Assembly (NCBI GenBank): GCA_965225625.1
Contig: CBDDBH010000018.1
Span: forward strand, 84,486-148,485
Reading direction: 5' to 3'
DNA length: 64,000 nucleotides
Source of the DNA: CBDDBH01 sp965225625
Lineage (GTDB): Bacteria; Pseudomonadota; Gammaproteobacteria; JADZEE01
Below are positions 54,251 to 63,497 of this stretch, piece after piece. The notes under the pieces were generated by a model. It saw nothing but the letters and a program-made list of their open reading frames with translations, did not search any database and had not been told where the DNA came from. Each line of letters opens with the position of its first letter. Within the stretch, counting starts at the first letter, position 1. The position numbers were made by a program, and so were the translations under genes.

Positions 54251-55798
54251 ATGAGCAACTCGCTTGTTCGCGGCAAATGCGTCGTCGCCAAAGTCACATC
54301 GCGAAGCGACGTTACTCTGATCGAGGACGGCGCCGTCTACCAGGAAAATGGCCGTATCGTGGCTGTCGGTAAGTTCGACGAACTGGAGCACAAATACAAT
54401 CCAGAAGAGGTGCTCGGTTCTTCGAATCATGTTGTCACGCCTGGTTTCATCAACGCTCATCATCACATCGGTCTAACGCCCGTTCAGCGCGGTACGACCG
54501 ACCAGGCTTTGGAAATCTGGTTCGCGGCCCGGCTGGGCGGCAAAGCATCTGCCGACGAGTATTACCTGGATACGCTCTACTCAGCGTTCGAGATGATCGA
54601 ATCCGGAGTAACCACCGTCCAGCATATCCATGGCGGGGTACCTGGATCACTGGAAGAGATTTCCGCCGCTGCTGAAGCAATCTTGCGCGCCTATAGGGAC
54701 ATCGGCATGCGGGTTTCCTACTCGTTCGGGGTGATGGATCAAAACCGCCGCGCCTATATCTCAGACGCCGATTTTCTCAAGCAGCTGCCGGCAGAGATCG
54801 CGAGCGAGGTAGGGCAGGCGCTGCAAGCCGAGGCACGTCCGTTAGAGGACCATTTCACCCTGTTCGAAAATCTTCACTCTAACCACGGCCATGCGGAACT
54901 CACCCGGATCCAATTGTCACCGGGCAACCTGCATTGGCTCTCTGAGCGAGCACTGGAAATGGTGGGCGACTATTCGAAACGTTACGACGCCCCGATGCAT
55001 ATACACTTGCTCGAAACGGTCTACCAAAAGGAATATGCACGGCGCCGCACCGGCACTACGGCGGTCAAGCACTTGCACAAGCTGGGTTTGCTCGACTCAA
55101 GAATGACACTTGGACACAGCGTCTGGTCAACCGAAGAAGACATCGAAATACTCGCCGATACCGGTACCCATGTTTGCCACAATTGCAGTTCGAATCTGCG
55201 TCTGCGCAGCGGCGTTCTGCCGCTGATGTCGTACCTTAATCGCGACATTCCGGTTGCCATAGGTATCGATGAAGCCGGGATCAACGACGATAGAGACATG
55301 TTGCAGGAAATGCGCATGGTCTTGAATGTTCACCGTACGCCGGGCATGGAAGAGCGCGATGTACCCACGGCTGCCCAGGTTTTTCAGATGGCCACCGAGC
55401 ACGGTGCCCACACCACCCCCTTTGGCTCGGATATCGGAGTTCTGGAGCCCGGCAAAGCCGCCGACATGGTGTTGATCGATTGGGCCGAGCTGACGTATCC
55501 GTATCTTAGTGAAGCGATGCCGATCATGGATGCCTTGTTGTATCGGGCGCGCTGTTCGCACGTTGATACGGTAATCGTGGCGGGCCAACCGGTGCTGCGT
55601 AACGGCAAGTTCACCCAGGTGGATAAGGATGCGATGCTCGCTGAGGTGGCCCGCGTATTTAACCCCGTACCTTCTGCGGAGGAGCAGCGCCAACGCCAAG
55701 TCTCAGCCCAACTGCGCGTTGAGCTGAAGAAAATTTACAAAAACTATTTGGATGATGTCAGGACCGACCCGTTCTATCGAACCAATTCGCGCACTTGA
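54251..55798 (+). CDS. AtzA/TrzN-type amidohydrolase (chlorohydrolase/deaminase family)
   Basis: A 515-aa metal-dependent deaminase-like enzyme. It has HVVTPGFINAHHHIGLTPVQ with the HxH metal site, LHWLSERALEMVG then MHIHLLETVYQKEYA, LGHSVWSTEEDIEIL and AIGIDEAGINDD with the late aspartate. The family deaminates or dechlorinates nitrogen heterocycles, guanine and related compounds. The set is complete. It is read with the Rieske oxygenase and two SDRs and likely handles a ring nitrogen or side chain. Confidence 0.87.
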   Translation: MSNSLVRGKCVVAKVTSRSDVTLIEDGAVYQENGRIVAVGKFDELEHKYNPEEVLGSSNHVVTPGFINAHHHIGLTPVQRGTTDQALEIWFAARLGGKASADEYYLDTLYSAFEMIESGVTTVQHIHGGVPGSLEEISAAAEAILRAYRDIGMRVSYSFGVMDQNRRAYISDADFLKQLPAEIASEVGQALQAEARPLEDHFTLFENLHSNHGHAELTRIQLSPGNLHWLSERALEMVGDYSKRYDAPMHIHLLETVYQKEYARRRTGTTAVKHLHKLGLLDSRMTLGHSVWSTEEDIEILADTGTHVCHNCSSNLRLRSGVLPLMSYLNRDIPVAIGIDEAGINDDRDMLQEMRMVLNVHRTPGMEERDVPTAAQVFQMATEHGAHTTPFGSDIGVLEPGKAADMVLIDWAELTYPYLSEAMPIMDALLYRARCSHVDTVIVAGQPVLRNGKFTQVDKDAMLAEVARVFNPVPSAEEQRQRQVSAQLRVELKKIYKNYLDDVRTDPFYRTNSRT

Positions 55799-55882
55799 AC
55801 CCCCGCGCTGGTACTGACATGGTCTGCAAATGATGTCAGCGAAATGTAATTCTGCGTCGCATAGCCTTAAGCCCCTGATCCA

Positions 55883-56635
55883 ATGTCACGATTGACAGGT
55901 AAAGTTGCGCTGATCACCGGTGCGGGCGGTCCGAACACCATGGGCGGAGCGATCGCGCTGGAGCTGGCGAGGGAAGGCGCGGATGTTGCAATCAGCAATA
56001 TTGAAGCGGGCCGGGAGGCTACCGGCGCGCTCGCCGAGATAATAAAAGCAGAAGGTGTGAGATGCCTGGTCTGCCTGGGCGACATCAGACGGGTACCGGA
56101 TTGTCAGCGTCTGGTAGCCGAGACTCTCGAATTTTTCCAGCAGCTGGATATTCTCGTCAACTGCGCTGGCGTTGGCATCGTCCAAAACGTTCTCGACGTC
56201 ACCGAGCAAGATTACGACCAGATCATGGATGTGAATCTTAAAGGTACTTTTTTCCTCTCCCAGGCGGCGATTAGACACATGTCGAAAAGGGGTAGTGGCC
56301 GCATAATCAACATAGGGTCTGAACTCGCCTACAAGGGGGACCCGCTGGCATGTCACTACGCCGCATCGAAAGCAGGGATCAGGGGACTAAGCAAGTCATT
56401 GGCGCTGGCAGTGGGTCCGGGAGTCACCGTAAATACCGTGGCGCCGGGACCAACCAACACCGACACATTTAAAACCTTAGCGGAATGCAATGAAGAAAAC
56501 CGCGAGAAACTGCCGCTTAAGCGTTTTGTAAATCCAGCCGAAGTAGGCCGCACAGTCGTATTTCTCGCGTCCTGCGATGGTGATTGTTATACCGGGCAAA
56601 CATTGGATCCAAATGCTGGCGCCGTATTGGATTAA
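55883..56635 (+). CDS. Short-chain dehydrogenase/reductase
   Basis: A 250-aa classical SDR. NAD(P) motif ALITGAGGPNTMGGAIAL, then LVNCAGVG, serine in INIGSELA and catalytic YAASKAG. The C-terminus SCDGDCYTGQTLDPNAGAVL is normal. It oxidises an alcohol or reduces a ketone in the pathway started by the Rieske oxygenase and the hydrolase. It lies 84 bases after the hydrolase gene. Confidence 0.88.
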   Translation: MSRLTGKVALITGAGGPNTMGGAIALELAREGADVAISNIEAGREATGALAEIIKAEGVRCLVCLGDIRRVPDCQRLVAETLEFFQQLDILVNCAGVGIVQNVLDVTEQDYDQIMDVNLKGTFFLSQAAIRHMSKRGSGRIINIGSELAYKGDPLACHYAASKAGIRGLSKSLALAVGPGVTVNTVAPGPTNTDTFKTLAECNEENREKLPLKRFVNPAEVGRTVVFLASCDGDCYTGQTLDPNAGAVLD

Positions 56636-56743
56636 ATAAACAAAGACGCTGCGGCCTAGGATTGTTTAGAAATTCTGCTCGTTCGAGCGCTTTCATAACC
56701 CCGACTCACATCGCCGCCCGTTCGAATTGAGGAACAGATTACC

Positions 56744-57499
56744 GTGCCAAACAAATTTTCCGATCAGGTTTTTGTTGTGACAGGCGCCGCCCAAGGTATA
56801 GGCAAGTGCATAGCTGAACAACTGGCGGCAAACGCAGCGACATTATTGCTTTGCGATATCCAGGAAGAGAAAGTCGCCGCGGTGGCCGACGAGTTGCAGG
56901 CCGGTGGCGCGGTAGCGCGCGCGACTAAGGTGGATATTGCAGATATTGCGTCCGTACAAACAATGGTTGCACACGCGATCGCAACCTTCGGTCATATTGA
57001 CGCTCTGGTAAACAACGCGGCAATCGATGCGCCGCTGGGTAAAGCATGGGAGATTGACACCGAGCACTGGAACCAGATTATCGACGTCAATCTCAGTGGC
57101 GCGTGGTGGGTCACCCGAGCGGTAATCCCGCATATGATGGAACGACGAAAAGGGAAAATTGTCACCATCAGTTCGCTGGCCGCACGCATCGGCAGCGAGG
57201 AGCATTCCCCCGCCTATTCTGCTGCAAAGGCCGGGTTAATCGGATTGACTACCTCGTTGGCAACGCAGCTAGAGCCATACAACATTCTCGTGAATTGTAT
57301 TACGCCTGGAATGATTGGCACTGGCACCGACATCAATATGTCGCCACAAGAAAAGGATGCTTATCGAGAAAAGTTTCCGCTTGGCATCGTCGGCCCGCAA
57401 CCGGTTGCTGCGGCGGTGGAGTATTTGCTGGCGGATTCAGGCAATTGGGTTAGCGGTACCGTCTTGAATGTCAGCGGTGGTGGCCACCGGGGCATTTAG
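56744..57499 (+). CDS. Short-chain dehydrogenase/reductase
   Basis: A 251-aa classical SDR from GTG 56744. It shows FVVTGAAQGIGKCIAEQL, LVNNAAID, VTISSLAARIGSE and YSAAKAGLIGL, all intact. The substrate is unknown. It is followed after 9 bases by a MFS transporter and belongs to the same direction of reading as 52918-58699. Confidence 0.88.
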   Translation: MPNKFSDQVFVVTGAAQGIGKCIAEQLAANAATLLLCDIQEEKVAAVADELQAGGAVARATKVDIADIASVQTMVAHAIATFGHIDALVNNAAIDAPLGKAWEIDTEHWNQIIDVNLSGAWWVTRAVIPHMMERRKGKIVTISSLAARIGSEEHSPAYSAAKAGLIGLTTSLATQLEPYNILVNCITPGMIGTGTDINMSPQEKDAYREKFPLGIVGPQPVAAAVEYLLADSGNWVSGTVLNVSGGGHRGI

Positions 57500-57508
57500 C
57501 ATTAAGCA

Positions 57509-58699
57509 ATGAAATTCGGGCAAAGAATTAACCGCCTCGTAGGTGAAAGTCCAGCAGTATTCTTAGGCACAGCGGCGACATCAGCCACCGCCGGAATTGC
57601 CAGCATCATCATGTCTCCGGTGCTGATCAGCGCTTTGATAAGCGGCCTAAATTTGTCAGAAAAATCGGCGGGGCTGATCGCCTCGTCTGAGTTTCTTACA
57701 ATAGCCTGCGTTTCCTTCTTGATCGCCCCGAAGATGGGCGTGTGGCCGCGGCGGACCACCGCCGTGTGCGGCGCGCTCATTGCGATTGTTGGCCATACTT
57801 GCTCTGCTTTTGCGGTTGATACGACTGCGCTGACTGTTGCCCGCATGGTCGCCGGCTTTGGCGCGGGTATGCTATTGGCTGCAGGCAACGCGGTCGTCGC
57901 CTCCGCGAAAAACCCAGACAAACTCTACTCGATTCTGATGATCGTTACAGGCGTTGCCCATATGGTGTTGTTAGGGCTGGCACCAATTGCAACAACTCGT
58001 TGGAGTTATCCGGGAGCTTATGCAATTGAGGTGGTATTGCTGCTGTGCCTACTGCCGTTTATTTGGCTTCTCCCACAACACCTCGAAGCACACGCAAGCC
58101 GCGCGTCCACGCAAGCGCATAGTCCTGCGGCCTTTCCCTTGGGTAACGCAATTATGATCTGCCTTGCGATGACAATTTTCTTTGCACGCGACAGCGCTCT
58201 TTGGGGATTTGCACAGGAAATAGGAAGTCGTACTGGAATGGACGACCAGGCCATTGGCACAGTTTTAGGCATGACCGGTGTCATAGGTTTGCTGGGTGCA
58301 GTTGCGGTGGCGATCCTGAACGTTCGTTTTGGCCGCCTGATACCGATGACCAGCGGCTTGGTTGTGGTCACGATCTTGTCCCTGACAATTTGTCTGACCA
58401 GTGATGCGATGGTGTTTTCAATTGGAATTGTTTTTTGGCAGGCTGCATCATTTTTTGCGGTGCCCTACATATTTGGCATAGCTGCTGAGCTGGACCCACA
58501 GGGGCGCGTTATTGCCGCATGTGGAGGTTGTTTACTCTTGGGCGCCTCGCTGGGACCTGCAATCGCAGGCACTTTAATCGACCTGGGTGGGTACAACGCC
58601 ATTGCGGTATTTATCGGCGTCGCCATGTTGGTTGCCATAGCGCTGGCCGTTAAGGTGAACAATAATTTGGCTTATCCTGCTGCAGGACCAAGTCCCTGA
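57509..58699 (+). CDS. MFS transporter
   Basis: A 396-aa membrane protein with about twelve hydrophobic segments, for example ASIIMSPVLISALISGL, AGFGAGMLLAAGNAVV, GAYAIEVVLLLCLLPFIWLL and GVIGLLGAVAVAIL. The gene follows the SDR by 9 bases and is the last of the plus-strand set, so it likely imports the pathway substrate or exports a product. No specific subfamily motif is evident. Confidence 0.85.
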   Translation: MKFGQRINRLVGESPAVFLGTAATSATAGIASIIMSPVLISALISGLNLSEKSAGLIASSEFLTIACVSFLIAPKMGVWPRRTTAVCGALIAIVGHTCSAFAVDTTALTVARMVAGFGAGMLLAAGNAVVASAKNPDKLYSILMIVTGVAHMVLLGLAPIATTRWSYPGAYAIEVVLLLCLLPFIWLLPQHLEAHASRASTQAHSPAAFPLGNAIMICLAMTIFFARDSALWGFAQEIGSRTGMDDQAIGTVLGMTGVIGLLGAVAVAILNVRFGRLIPMTSGLVVVTILSLTICLTSDAMVFSIGIVFWQAASFFAVPYIFGIAAELDPQGRVIAACGGCLLLGASLGPAIAGTLIDLGGYNAIAVFIGVAMLVAIALAVKVNNNLAYPAAGPSP

Positions 58700-58761
58700 C
58701 TACCAAAACTTACGTTACACTTCATGGCGCCGATGGAGATACCTCAGCACTGCGACTAGGC

Positions 58762-59577
58762 TCAAAAAGAGCTGACCTGTTTTGCCTCGCCCACCGTAGT
58801 AGTTGCGCCGAACTCTTGCGCGTAGCTGTTGACCATTCCCTCAACCAGATTCTCAAACAATGCTTGTCCGAATTCCTCATTGGCCCCAGAGGTAGGGGCC
58901 AGTGCACCCGAAGCAGTCACGTGTGTGGGATCTGCGGGATGCACATCGTACGGCGGAATCTCGGCCAGTATATCTGCAGGATATTTGTCGGTGCGCACGT
59001 GCTCGGGGTACAGGTAGAGCATTATCGATGTCTCCAATTTGCCCGCGTGTTCCAAGGCGATGCCTGGGAATGCGCCATCCTCATAGTGTGACTGGATCAT
59101 CTCCATGTCAGTAACCGCATCAAGACGCGGTTTGATAATCCGCATGTCGGTGATACCGGCGCTTTTCAGTTCCCGGATCGCCAGGTCACAACCTTCGGTG
59201 ACAAACCAGTGATTCTCGAAATGAATATCGACAATGATGACTTTCTTTGCACCGTGCCGGCCGAACTCACGCAGCACGTCGCGCACCAGCAGACTCAGGC
59301 TATTACCGTCAAGACTGGTTGTCCCGCAAAAGTGCTGACCGCCGCCCGAATGCGGTTGCGACTTGTAGCCGTAGGTCAGGGGCTGCGCCACTATGCCATC
59401 TATCTGTGCGGCTGCTTCTTTGGCGACAGCCAAGGCAAGCATCCAGTCGGTACCCAGCGGCAGGTGCGGACCATGTTGCTCGACGGCACCAATGGGCAAC
59501 AGCACGGGTGCGTGATCGGTCAAACGTTGTTCGTATTCGACCCAGCTCAGGTCACTCATCAGTCGTTTGTCTGTCAT
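58762..59577 (-). CDS. Creatininase-family amidohydrolase
   Basis: A 271-aa enzyme of the creatinine amidohydrolase group. The metal motif VLLPIGAVEQHGPHLPLGTD is intact, followed by the GGQHFCGTTSLDG loop and the glutamate-containing IDIHFENHWF region, and FPGIALEHAGKLETS. The family opens cyclic amides or formamides. It lies downstream of the maleate-isomerase-like gene in a three-gene minus-strand unit with a GPH transporter. Creatinine itself is not proved; many family members act on other lactams. Confidence 0.87.
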   Translation of the reverse strand: MTDKRLMSDLSWVEYEQRLTDHAPVLLPIGAVEQHGPHLPLGTDWMLALAVAKEAAAQIDGIVAQPLTYGYKSQPHSGGGQHFCGTTSLDGNSLSLLVRDVLREFGRHGAKKVIIVDIHFENHWFVTEGCDLAIRELKSAGITDMRIIKPRLDAVTDMEMIQSHYEDGAFPGIALEHAGKLETSIMLYLYPEHVRTDKYPADILAEIPPYDVHPADPTHVTASGALAPTSGANEEFGQALFENLVEGMVNSYAQEFGATTTVGEAKQVSSF

Positions 59578-59600
59578 TAGTCAGTCTCCTGCCAGGCGCG

Positions 59601-60389
59601 CTAACTCGCCTTGGAATAGCCTTTCACCGTGGCCCCGCCGGGTAATTCAAAGAGCCGGCCATATCCCTCAATTTTGTCTTCGATACCCGCCTGCCGCAGA
59701 CAATCCCAGACCATGGCTTGATTGCTGCAGATTACCGGCTTGCCAACGCGTTGTTCCAGCTCAGCAACGATATCAAGCGCACGCAAGGCGCCGCAACAAA
59801 TATAGATAGCCTGCGCATCCGACTGATCCAGAGACGCCGCGTACCCCATTAATGACTGCGGCGAAACGACATTCAGTTCGGCATTGGTTTGCAAACGCAG
59901 GCTCTCGAATCGGGCGACTTCAAATCCCTCGTTGTCCAATGTATCCGTCACATACTTGTCGAGCATTTGCGGGTACGGCGTCAACACAATAATGCGGGAC
60001 GCTTCGACCGCGCGTAGTGCTCGCGCTGCCGCCCCCACCACTGTCGTTGCTTTCGATTTTGGCTTTACCTTGTTGAGCATCGCACACACGGTGTCGTCGC
60101 CCAGCACGAAGGTTGCGCCGCTGCAGGTGAAACAAATCACGTCGATGTCGTATTCGGGTAGCAGCAGATTCGCGCTATCCTCCAGCGATTTTTGCATAGC
60201 ATCAATGGAATCGAGTTTGATTTCATCGTGCGAAACAATGCGGCTGAAATGCGCTCCGACGCCTTTTGGCGTCAGTGCAAACACGTCGTCTTCGACCGTT
60301 TCCTCAGCGGCCAAAACGATGTAGCCGATTTTCGCGCGCCAGTGACGGCCCTGATCGAATTCAATAGCGGGTATGGGGTTGGTCGACAT
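59601..60389 (-). CDS. Maleate isomerase / Asp-Glu racemase superfamily protein
   Basis: A 262-aa enzyme; I used the ATG at 60389 (MSTNPIPAIEFDQG), which avoids overlap with the transporter. Catalytic cysteines sit in ICFTCSGATFVLG and YICCGALRALD, the two-cysteine plan of maleate cis-trans isomerases and related racemases and decarboxylases. The motif RIVSHDEIKLDSIDAMQKSL and PYPQMLDKYV are typical. It probably converts a C4 acid (maleate or a relative) released by the upstream pathway, which fits the creatininase-like neighbour. Confidence 0.82.
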   Translation of the reverse strand: MSTNPIPAIEFDQGRHWRAKIGYIVLAAEETVEDDVFALTPKGVGAHFSRIVSHDEIKLDSIDAMQKSLEDSANLLLPEYDIDVICFTCSGATFVLGDDTVCAMLNKVKPKSKATTVVGAAARALRAVEASRIIVLTPYPQMLDKYVTDTLDNEGFEVARFESLRLQTNAELNVVSPQSLMGYAASLDQSDAQAIYICCGALRALDIVAELEQRVGKPVICSNQAMVWDCLRQAGIEDKIEGYGRLFELPGGATVKGYSKAS

Positions 60390-60402
60390 TCTGGTTTCCT
60401 CG

Positions 60403-61761
60403 CTAGTTTTGCGCGGCAAGCGCCCGCTGCTGTAACGCCGCGTGGGTTAGAGGATAGAAGCTCATAATGAGCGCAGCAATGGCGAAAGTGATCGAGGGCG
60501 CCAGAGCTGCGGCTATCTTGATGCCCAAAAGGGCGCTGTCCGGTTGTGCTACTAAGCTACCCGCAGACTCGGCGTAGTTAAACCAGCCAAGCAGGGATCC
60601 GGCCATCAAAGCCCCTAACGCGAATCCCGATTTTTCGAACGCGGTCATGCCACCCGCGAATATGCCGCCGCGCGACATCCCTGATGACCATCGGTCCCAC
60701 TCAATTACATCCGGCAGTATTGCCCAAGCAACCACTTGAGATCCCCCGAAACCCAAACCGAAGATCACGCAAATCGTCCACATCGTTGCCGGCCCGGCGG
60801 AATCGGAGAAAAACAAACTACAAGATGCTAGCAACATTAATCCCAGAGCGGCGATGAAGCATGACTTTTTCTCCCACCGTTGAGTCGCGATTGTCCAGGC
60901 CGGAATCGCGACAATGGCGGGTACTTGTATATAAAGCCATATCTTCGCTAGCGCCTCGGGTTCCGCGAGTATGTAGCGCGCATAATACGGTACCGCCGCG
61001 GCGAAGCAGCCCATGCCGGCGATATACGCGACAAAGCTCAGCATGAAGGTGTTAAACGGCCGGTTGGCAAGTGCGATTCGTGCTTGCTGCTTCAGCGTCA
61101 GCACCTGCTCATCGCGCGGCGCGAAACGTGCATTGCGGGTGCCATAAAAAGCGGCAACAAAGGAACCGCCACAAATAACCGCGACTGCGATTGACATCAG
61201 CGCATAGCCATCCCGGCCCCCGCCTCCCTTTAGGACGAGCCACGGCGCCAATACACCGCCGATTAATACACCGGACAACGAGAACACTGCGCGCGTGGAC
61301 ATGAGTTTAGTTCGCTGGTAACGATCATCAGTCATCTCGGCGGGCATCGCGTAATACGGCACCATGAAAATGGTGACTCCAGTTTGCACGATCACATAAA
61401 ACACGATGACGTAAGCAAGCCGCGCGTACACCGATTCGTAAAACGGCGTGGCAAATAGGAAACACATGGAAACACCCACCACCAGAGCACCGGCAAGTAG
61501 ATACGGTCGTCGTCGGCCCCAGCGCGTCGAGGTCCGATCGCTGATCAGGCCCATGATGGGATCGGTAATAATGTCGAATAGTTTCGGACCGAACATCGCC
61601 AGACCCGCCAGTGCGGCAGGAATGGCAAGCGTATCCGTCATGTAGATCAGCAGCAGTAGAATGGGCGCCTGAACGACCAAGCCCGTGCCGAGACCGGCTA
61701 TCCCGAAGCCAAGATATGGAGGTGGCGACGCCGACAAACCGGTGTTGGAGGGGGTTGTCAT
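60403..61761 (-). CDS. GPH-family MFS cation symporter
   Basis: A 452-aa membrane protein; I used ATG 61761 (MTTPSNTGLSASPPPYLGFG). It shows DPIMGLISDRTSTRWGRRRPYLLAGA, the GPH loop signature, and about twelve membrane segments. GPH proteins cotransport sugars or organic solutes with cations. It is the first gene of the minus-strand unit (transporter, isomerase, creatininase) and diverges from the ADI-superfamily gene across a candidate operator. Confidence 0.85.
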   Translation of the reverse strand: MTTPSNTGLSASPPPYLGFGIAGLGTGLVVQAPILLLLIYMTDTLAIPAALAGLAMFGPKLFDIITDPIMGLISDRTSTRWGRRRPYLLAGALVVGVSMCFLFATPFYESVYARLAYVIVFYVIVQTGVTIFMVPYYAMPAEMTDDRYQRTKLMSTRAVFSLSGVLIGGVLAPWLVLKGGGGRDGYALMSIAVAVICGGSFVAAFYGTRNARFAPRDEQVLTLKQQARIALANRPFNTFMLSFVAYIAGMGCFAAAVPYYARYILAEPEALAKIWLYIQVPAIVAIPAWTIATQRWEKKSCFIAALGLMLLASCSLFFSDSAGPATMWTICVIFGLGFGGSQVVAWAILPDVIEWDRWSSGMSRGGIFAGGMTAFEKSGFALGALMAGSLLGWFNYAESAGSLVAQPDSALLGIKIAAALAPSITFAIAALIMSFYPLTHAALQQRALAAQN

Positions 61762-61800
61762 GAGTCTATGGATCGGAAATGATTTGACCTCTGCCTGGAA

Positions 61801-61815
61801 ACTACGTAGCGTAGT
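61801..61815. promoter_or_regulatory. Candidate operator between divergent transporter and ADI-type gene
   Basis: ACTACG-TAG-CGTAGT is a perfect 6-bp inverted repeat with 3-base spacer. It lies in the 97-base gap between divergent starts, with a TetR gene two positions away. Its binding protein is not proved. Confidence 0.4.
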
Positions 61816-61858
61816 ATAGCACGGCACTTTTGACATAACCCGAGTCAGGTACTATTAC

Positions 61859-62839
61859 GTGACAGAGCAAATTTACGTTTCCTCGGAATGGGGCGAACTG
61901 AAGGAATGCATCTACGGCACGACACTGGAATTCGTCTTTCCGAAATGGAATGTCGACTCCGATCTGCGGCCGGTCGGTGGCTTTCGACAGCTTTGGAAAA
62001 ACAACCAAGGAAAAGACTTAAAAGACGTCGATCCTGAACTGTTTGCTAAATGGCGGGGTGAAATTGAAGGTGCCGTGGACTTTTTAGAGAGTCAGGGTGT
62101 CAAGGTTCATCGGGGCAAGGTGATCAGCGAGGCAAACCGAGGATTTCCGGATGGTGAAAATTGGGGCTCACCTGCCGGCTGGCACCGCGACGGATTCGTG
62201 ACTATTGCAAACAATGTCATCGAGCTCGCACCACGCACTATGTTTCATCGCCGCCAGCGCTTCGCCGTACGCCACATACTGGTAGAAACCATGGATCGCG
62301 GCGCGCGTTATTTCGCCCAGCCCGATTGTGGTGCCGATCAAAGCGTGGACGCGCCCGGCTGGGGTTACCTGGAAGGCGGCGATGTGTTCGTACTGGACAA
62401 AAAGATCCTCGTCGGTAACTCGGGTCATTGTAGTAATCCAGAGGGCGCCCGTTGGCTGCAACATGCACTGGGTGACGAATTCGATGTCGAATCCGTGGCA
62501 CTGGATCCCACCTACTTTCAGCATCTGGACTGTGTTTTGTGTACGCCCCGGGAAGGTGTCGCCATTGCCTGTACCCGTGCATTCGTCAACGGTCTTCCGG
62601 ATTACATCAAGGACTGGGACATTATTGATGTGACCCCGGAATTCTGTAACGACCACCTGGGCACCAACCACTTGGTGCTCAATGATCGCACCGTTGTGGT
62701 TCCCGCCGAATCGGCGCACGACTTTATCGAAACAGAATTGAAAAAACGCCAGTTCGAGGTGGTACGTCTACCGTACGGAACCGTCTACCGATGTGGCGGC
62801 TCGTTCCGCTGTGCCTATCAGCCACTTATCCGACTGTAA
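61859..62839 (+). CDS. Arginine deiminase/amidinotransferase superfamily protein
   Basis: A 326-aa guanidino-group enzyme from GTG 61859. Key features are GWHRDGFVTIANNVIELAPR, GWGYLEGGDVFVLDKK, the catalytic histidine in YFQHLDCVLC and the nucleophilic cysteine in GGSFRC (Cys318). The fold includes amidinotransferases, arginine deiminases and dimethylarginine hydrolases; the length suits the amidinotransferase branch. It would transfer or hydrolyse an amidino group. TetR follows 17 bases later. Confidence 0.83.
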   Translation: MTEQIYVSSEWGELKECIYGTTLEFVFPKWNVDSDLRPVGGFRQLWKNNQGKDLKDVDPELFAKWRGEIEGAVDFLESQGVKVHRGKVISEANRGFPDGENWGSPAGWHRDGFVTIANNVIELAPRTMFHRRQRFAVRHILVETMDRGARYFAQPDCGADQSVDAPGWGYLEGGDVFVLDKKILVGNSGHCSNPEGARWLQHALGDEFDVESVALDPTYFQHLDCVLCTPREGVAIACTRAFVNGLPDYIKDWDIIDVTPEFCNDHLGTNHLVLNDRTVVVPAESAHDFIETELKKRQFEVVRLPYGTVYRCGGSFRCAYQPLIRL

Positions 62840-62856
62840 GAAATGAACCACTCATC

Positions 62857-63480
62857 GTGACTATCAAGCGTAAAAACAAACGGCATTTGAAGATCAGCAC
62901 GCGTGATCTGATCGTCGATGAAGCGGAAAAGCTTATCGCCAAACATGGATTGGAAGGCCTCAAGCTCGATGACATCGCCAACATTCTAGGTATTCGACGG
63001 CCATCGTTGTACACCCATTTCGACGGCCGGGACGGGATATTGGGCGCACTTGTCGAGCGAGCGTTTACGCAGCTTTCGCAACAATTCCTAGACGACGACA
63101 CACGGGATCCGGGCGATGTCCTGTTAGACGGCGTGGATCAGCTCGTTGATTTTTTTAAACAGCATCCGGCGTTCCACCGTCTGCAGATGCGCGATGCGTC
63201 GACACCGGGCGGCATCAAAGCTATCAACGACGTGTTGGGACCGCCGGATAAGGTCAAGGTCCCGCCGTTGGTAAAACCCATGTTCGACAGACTACAAGGG
63301 ATCCTCGATCGCGGCGCACGGGCAGGTCAGTTCAGGAAAATGGACGCGTTTTTTTTCTTCAACTGCATGATGGGCGCAATCATGGTGAACCTCACCAATC
63401 CGCGACGCCAGGTAAAAAACCTCAATGCGAAGATAGTCGAACTCGCTCGCGGTGTCGTGGCTCGCATTAATCAGAATTAA
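62857..63480 (+). CDS. TetR/AcrR family transcriptional regulator
   Basis: A 207-aa regulator; GTG 62857 (MTIKRKNKRHLKISTRDLI) begins just after the ADI-superfamily stop. The helix-turn-helix reads EAEKLIAKHGLEGLKLDDIANILGIRRPSLYTHFDGRDGIL. The C-terminal helical domain binds an unknown ligand. It could control the adjacent divergent promoters (61801-61815) and the ring-cleavage genes that follow 17 bases later. Confidence 0.88.
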   Translation: MTIKRKNKRHLKISTRDLIVDEAEKLIAKHGLEGLKLDDIANILGIRRPSLYTHFDGRDGILGALVERAFTQLSQQFLDDDTRDPGDVLLDGVDQLVDFFKQHPAFHRLQMRDASTPGGIKAINDVLGPPDKVKVPPLVKPMFDRLQGILDRGARAGQFRKMDAFFFFNCMMGAIMVNLTNPRRQVKNLNAKIVELARGVVARINQN

Positions 63481-63497
63481 ATGTAAGGAAACAGGAC

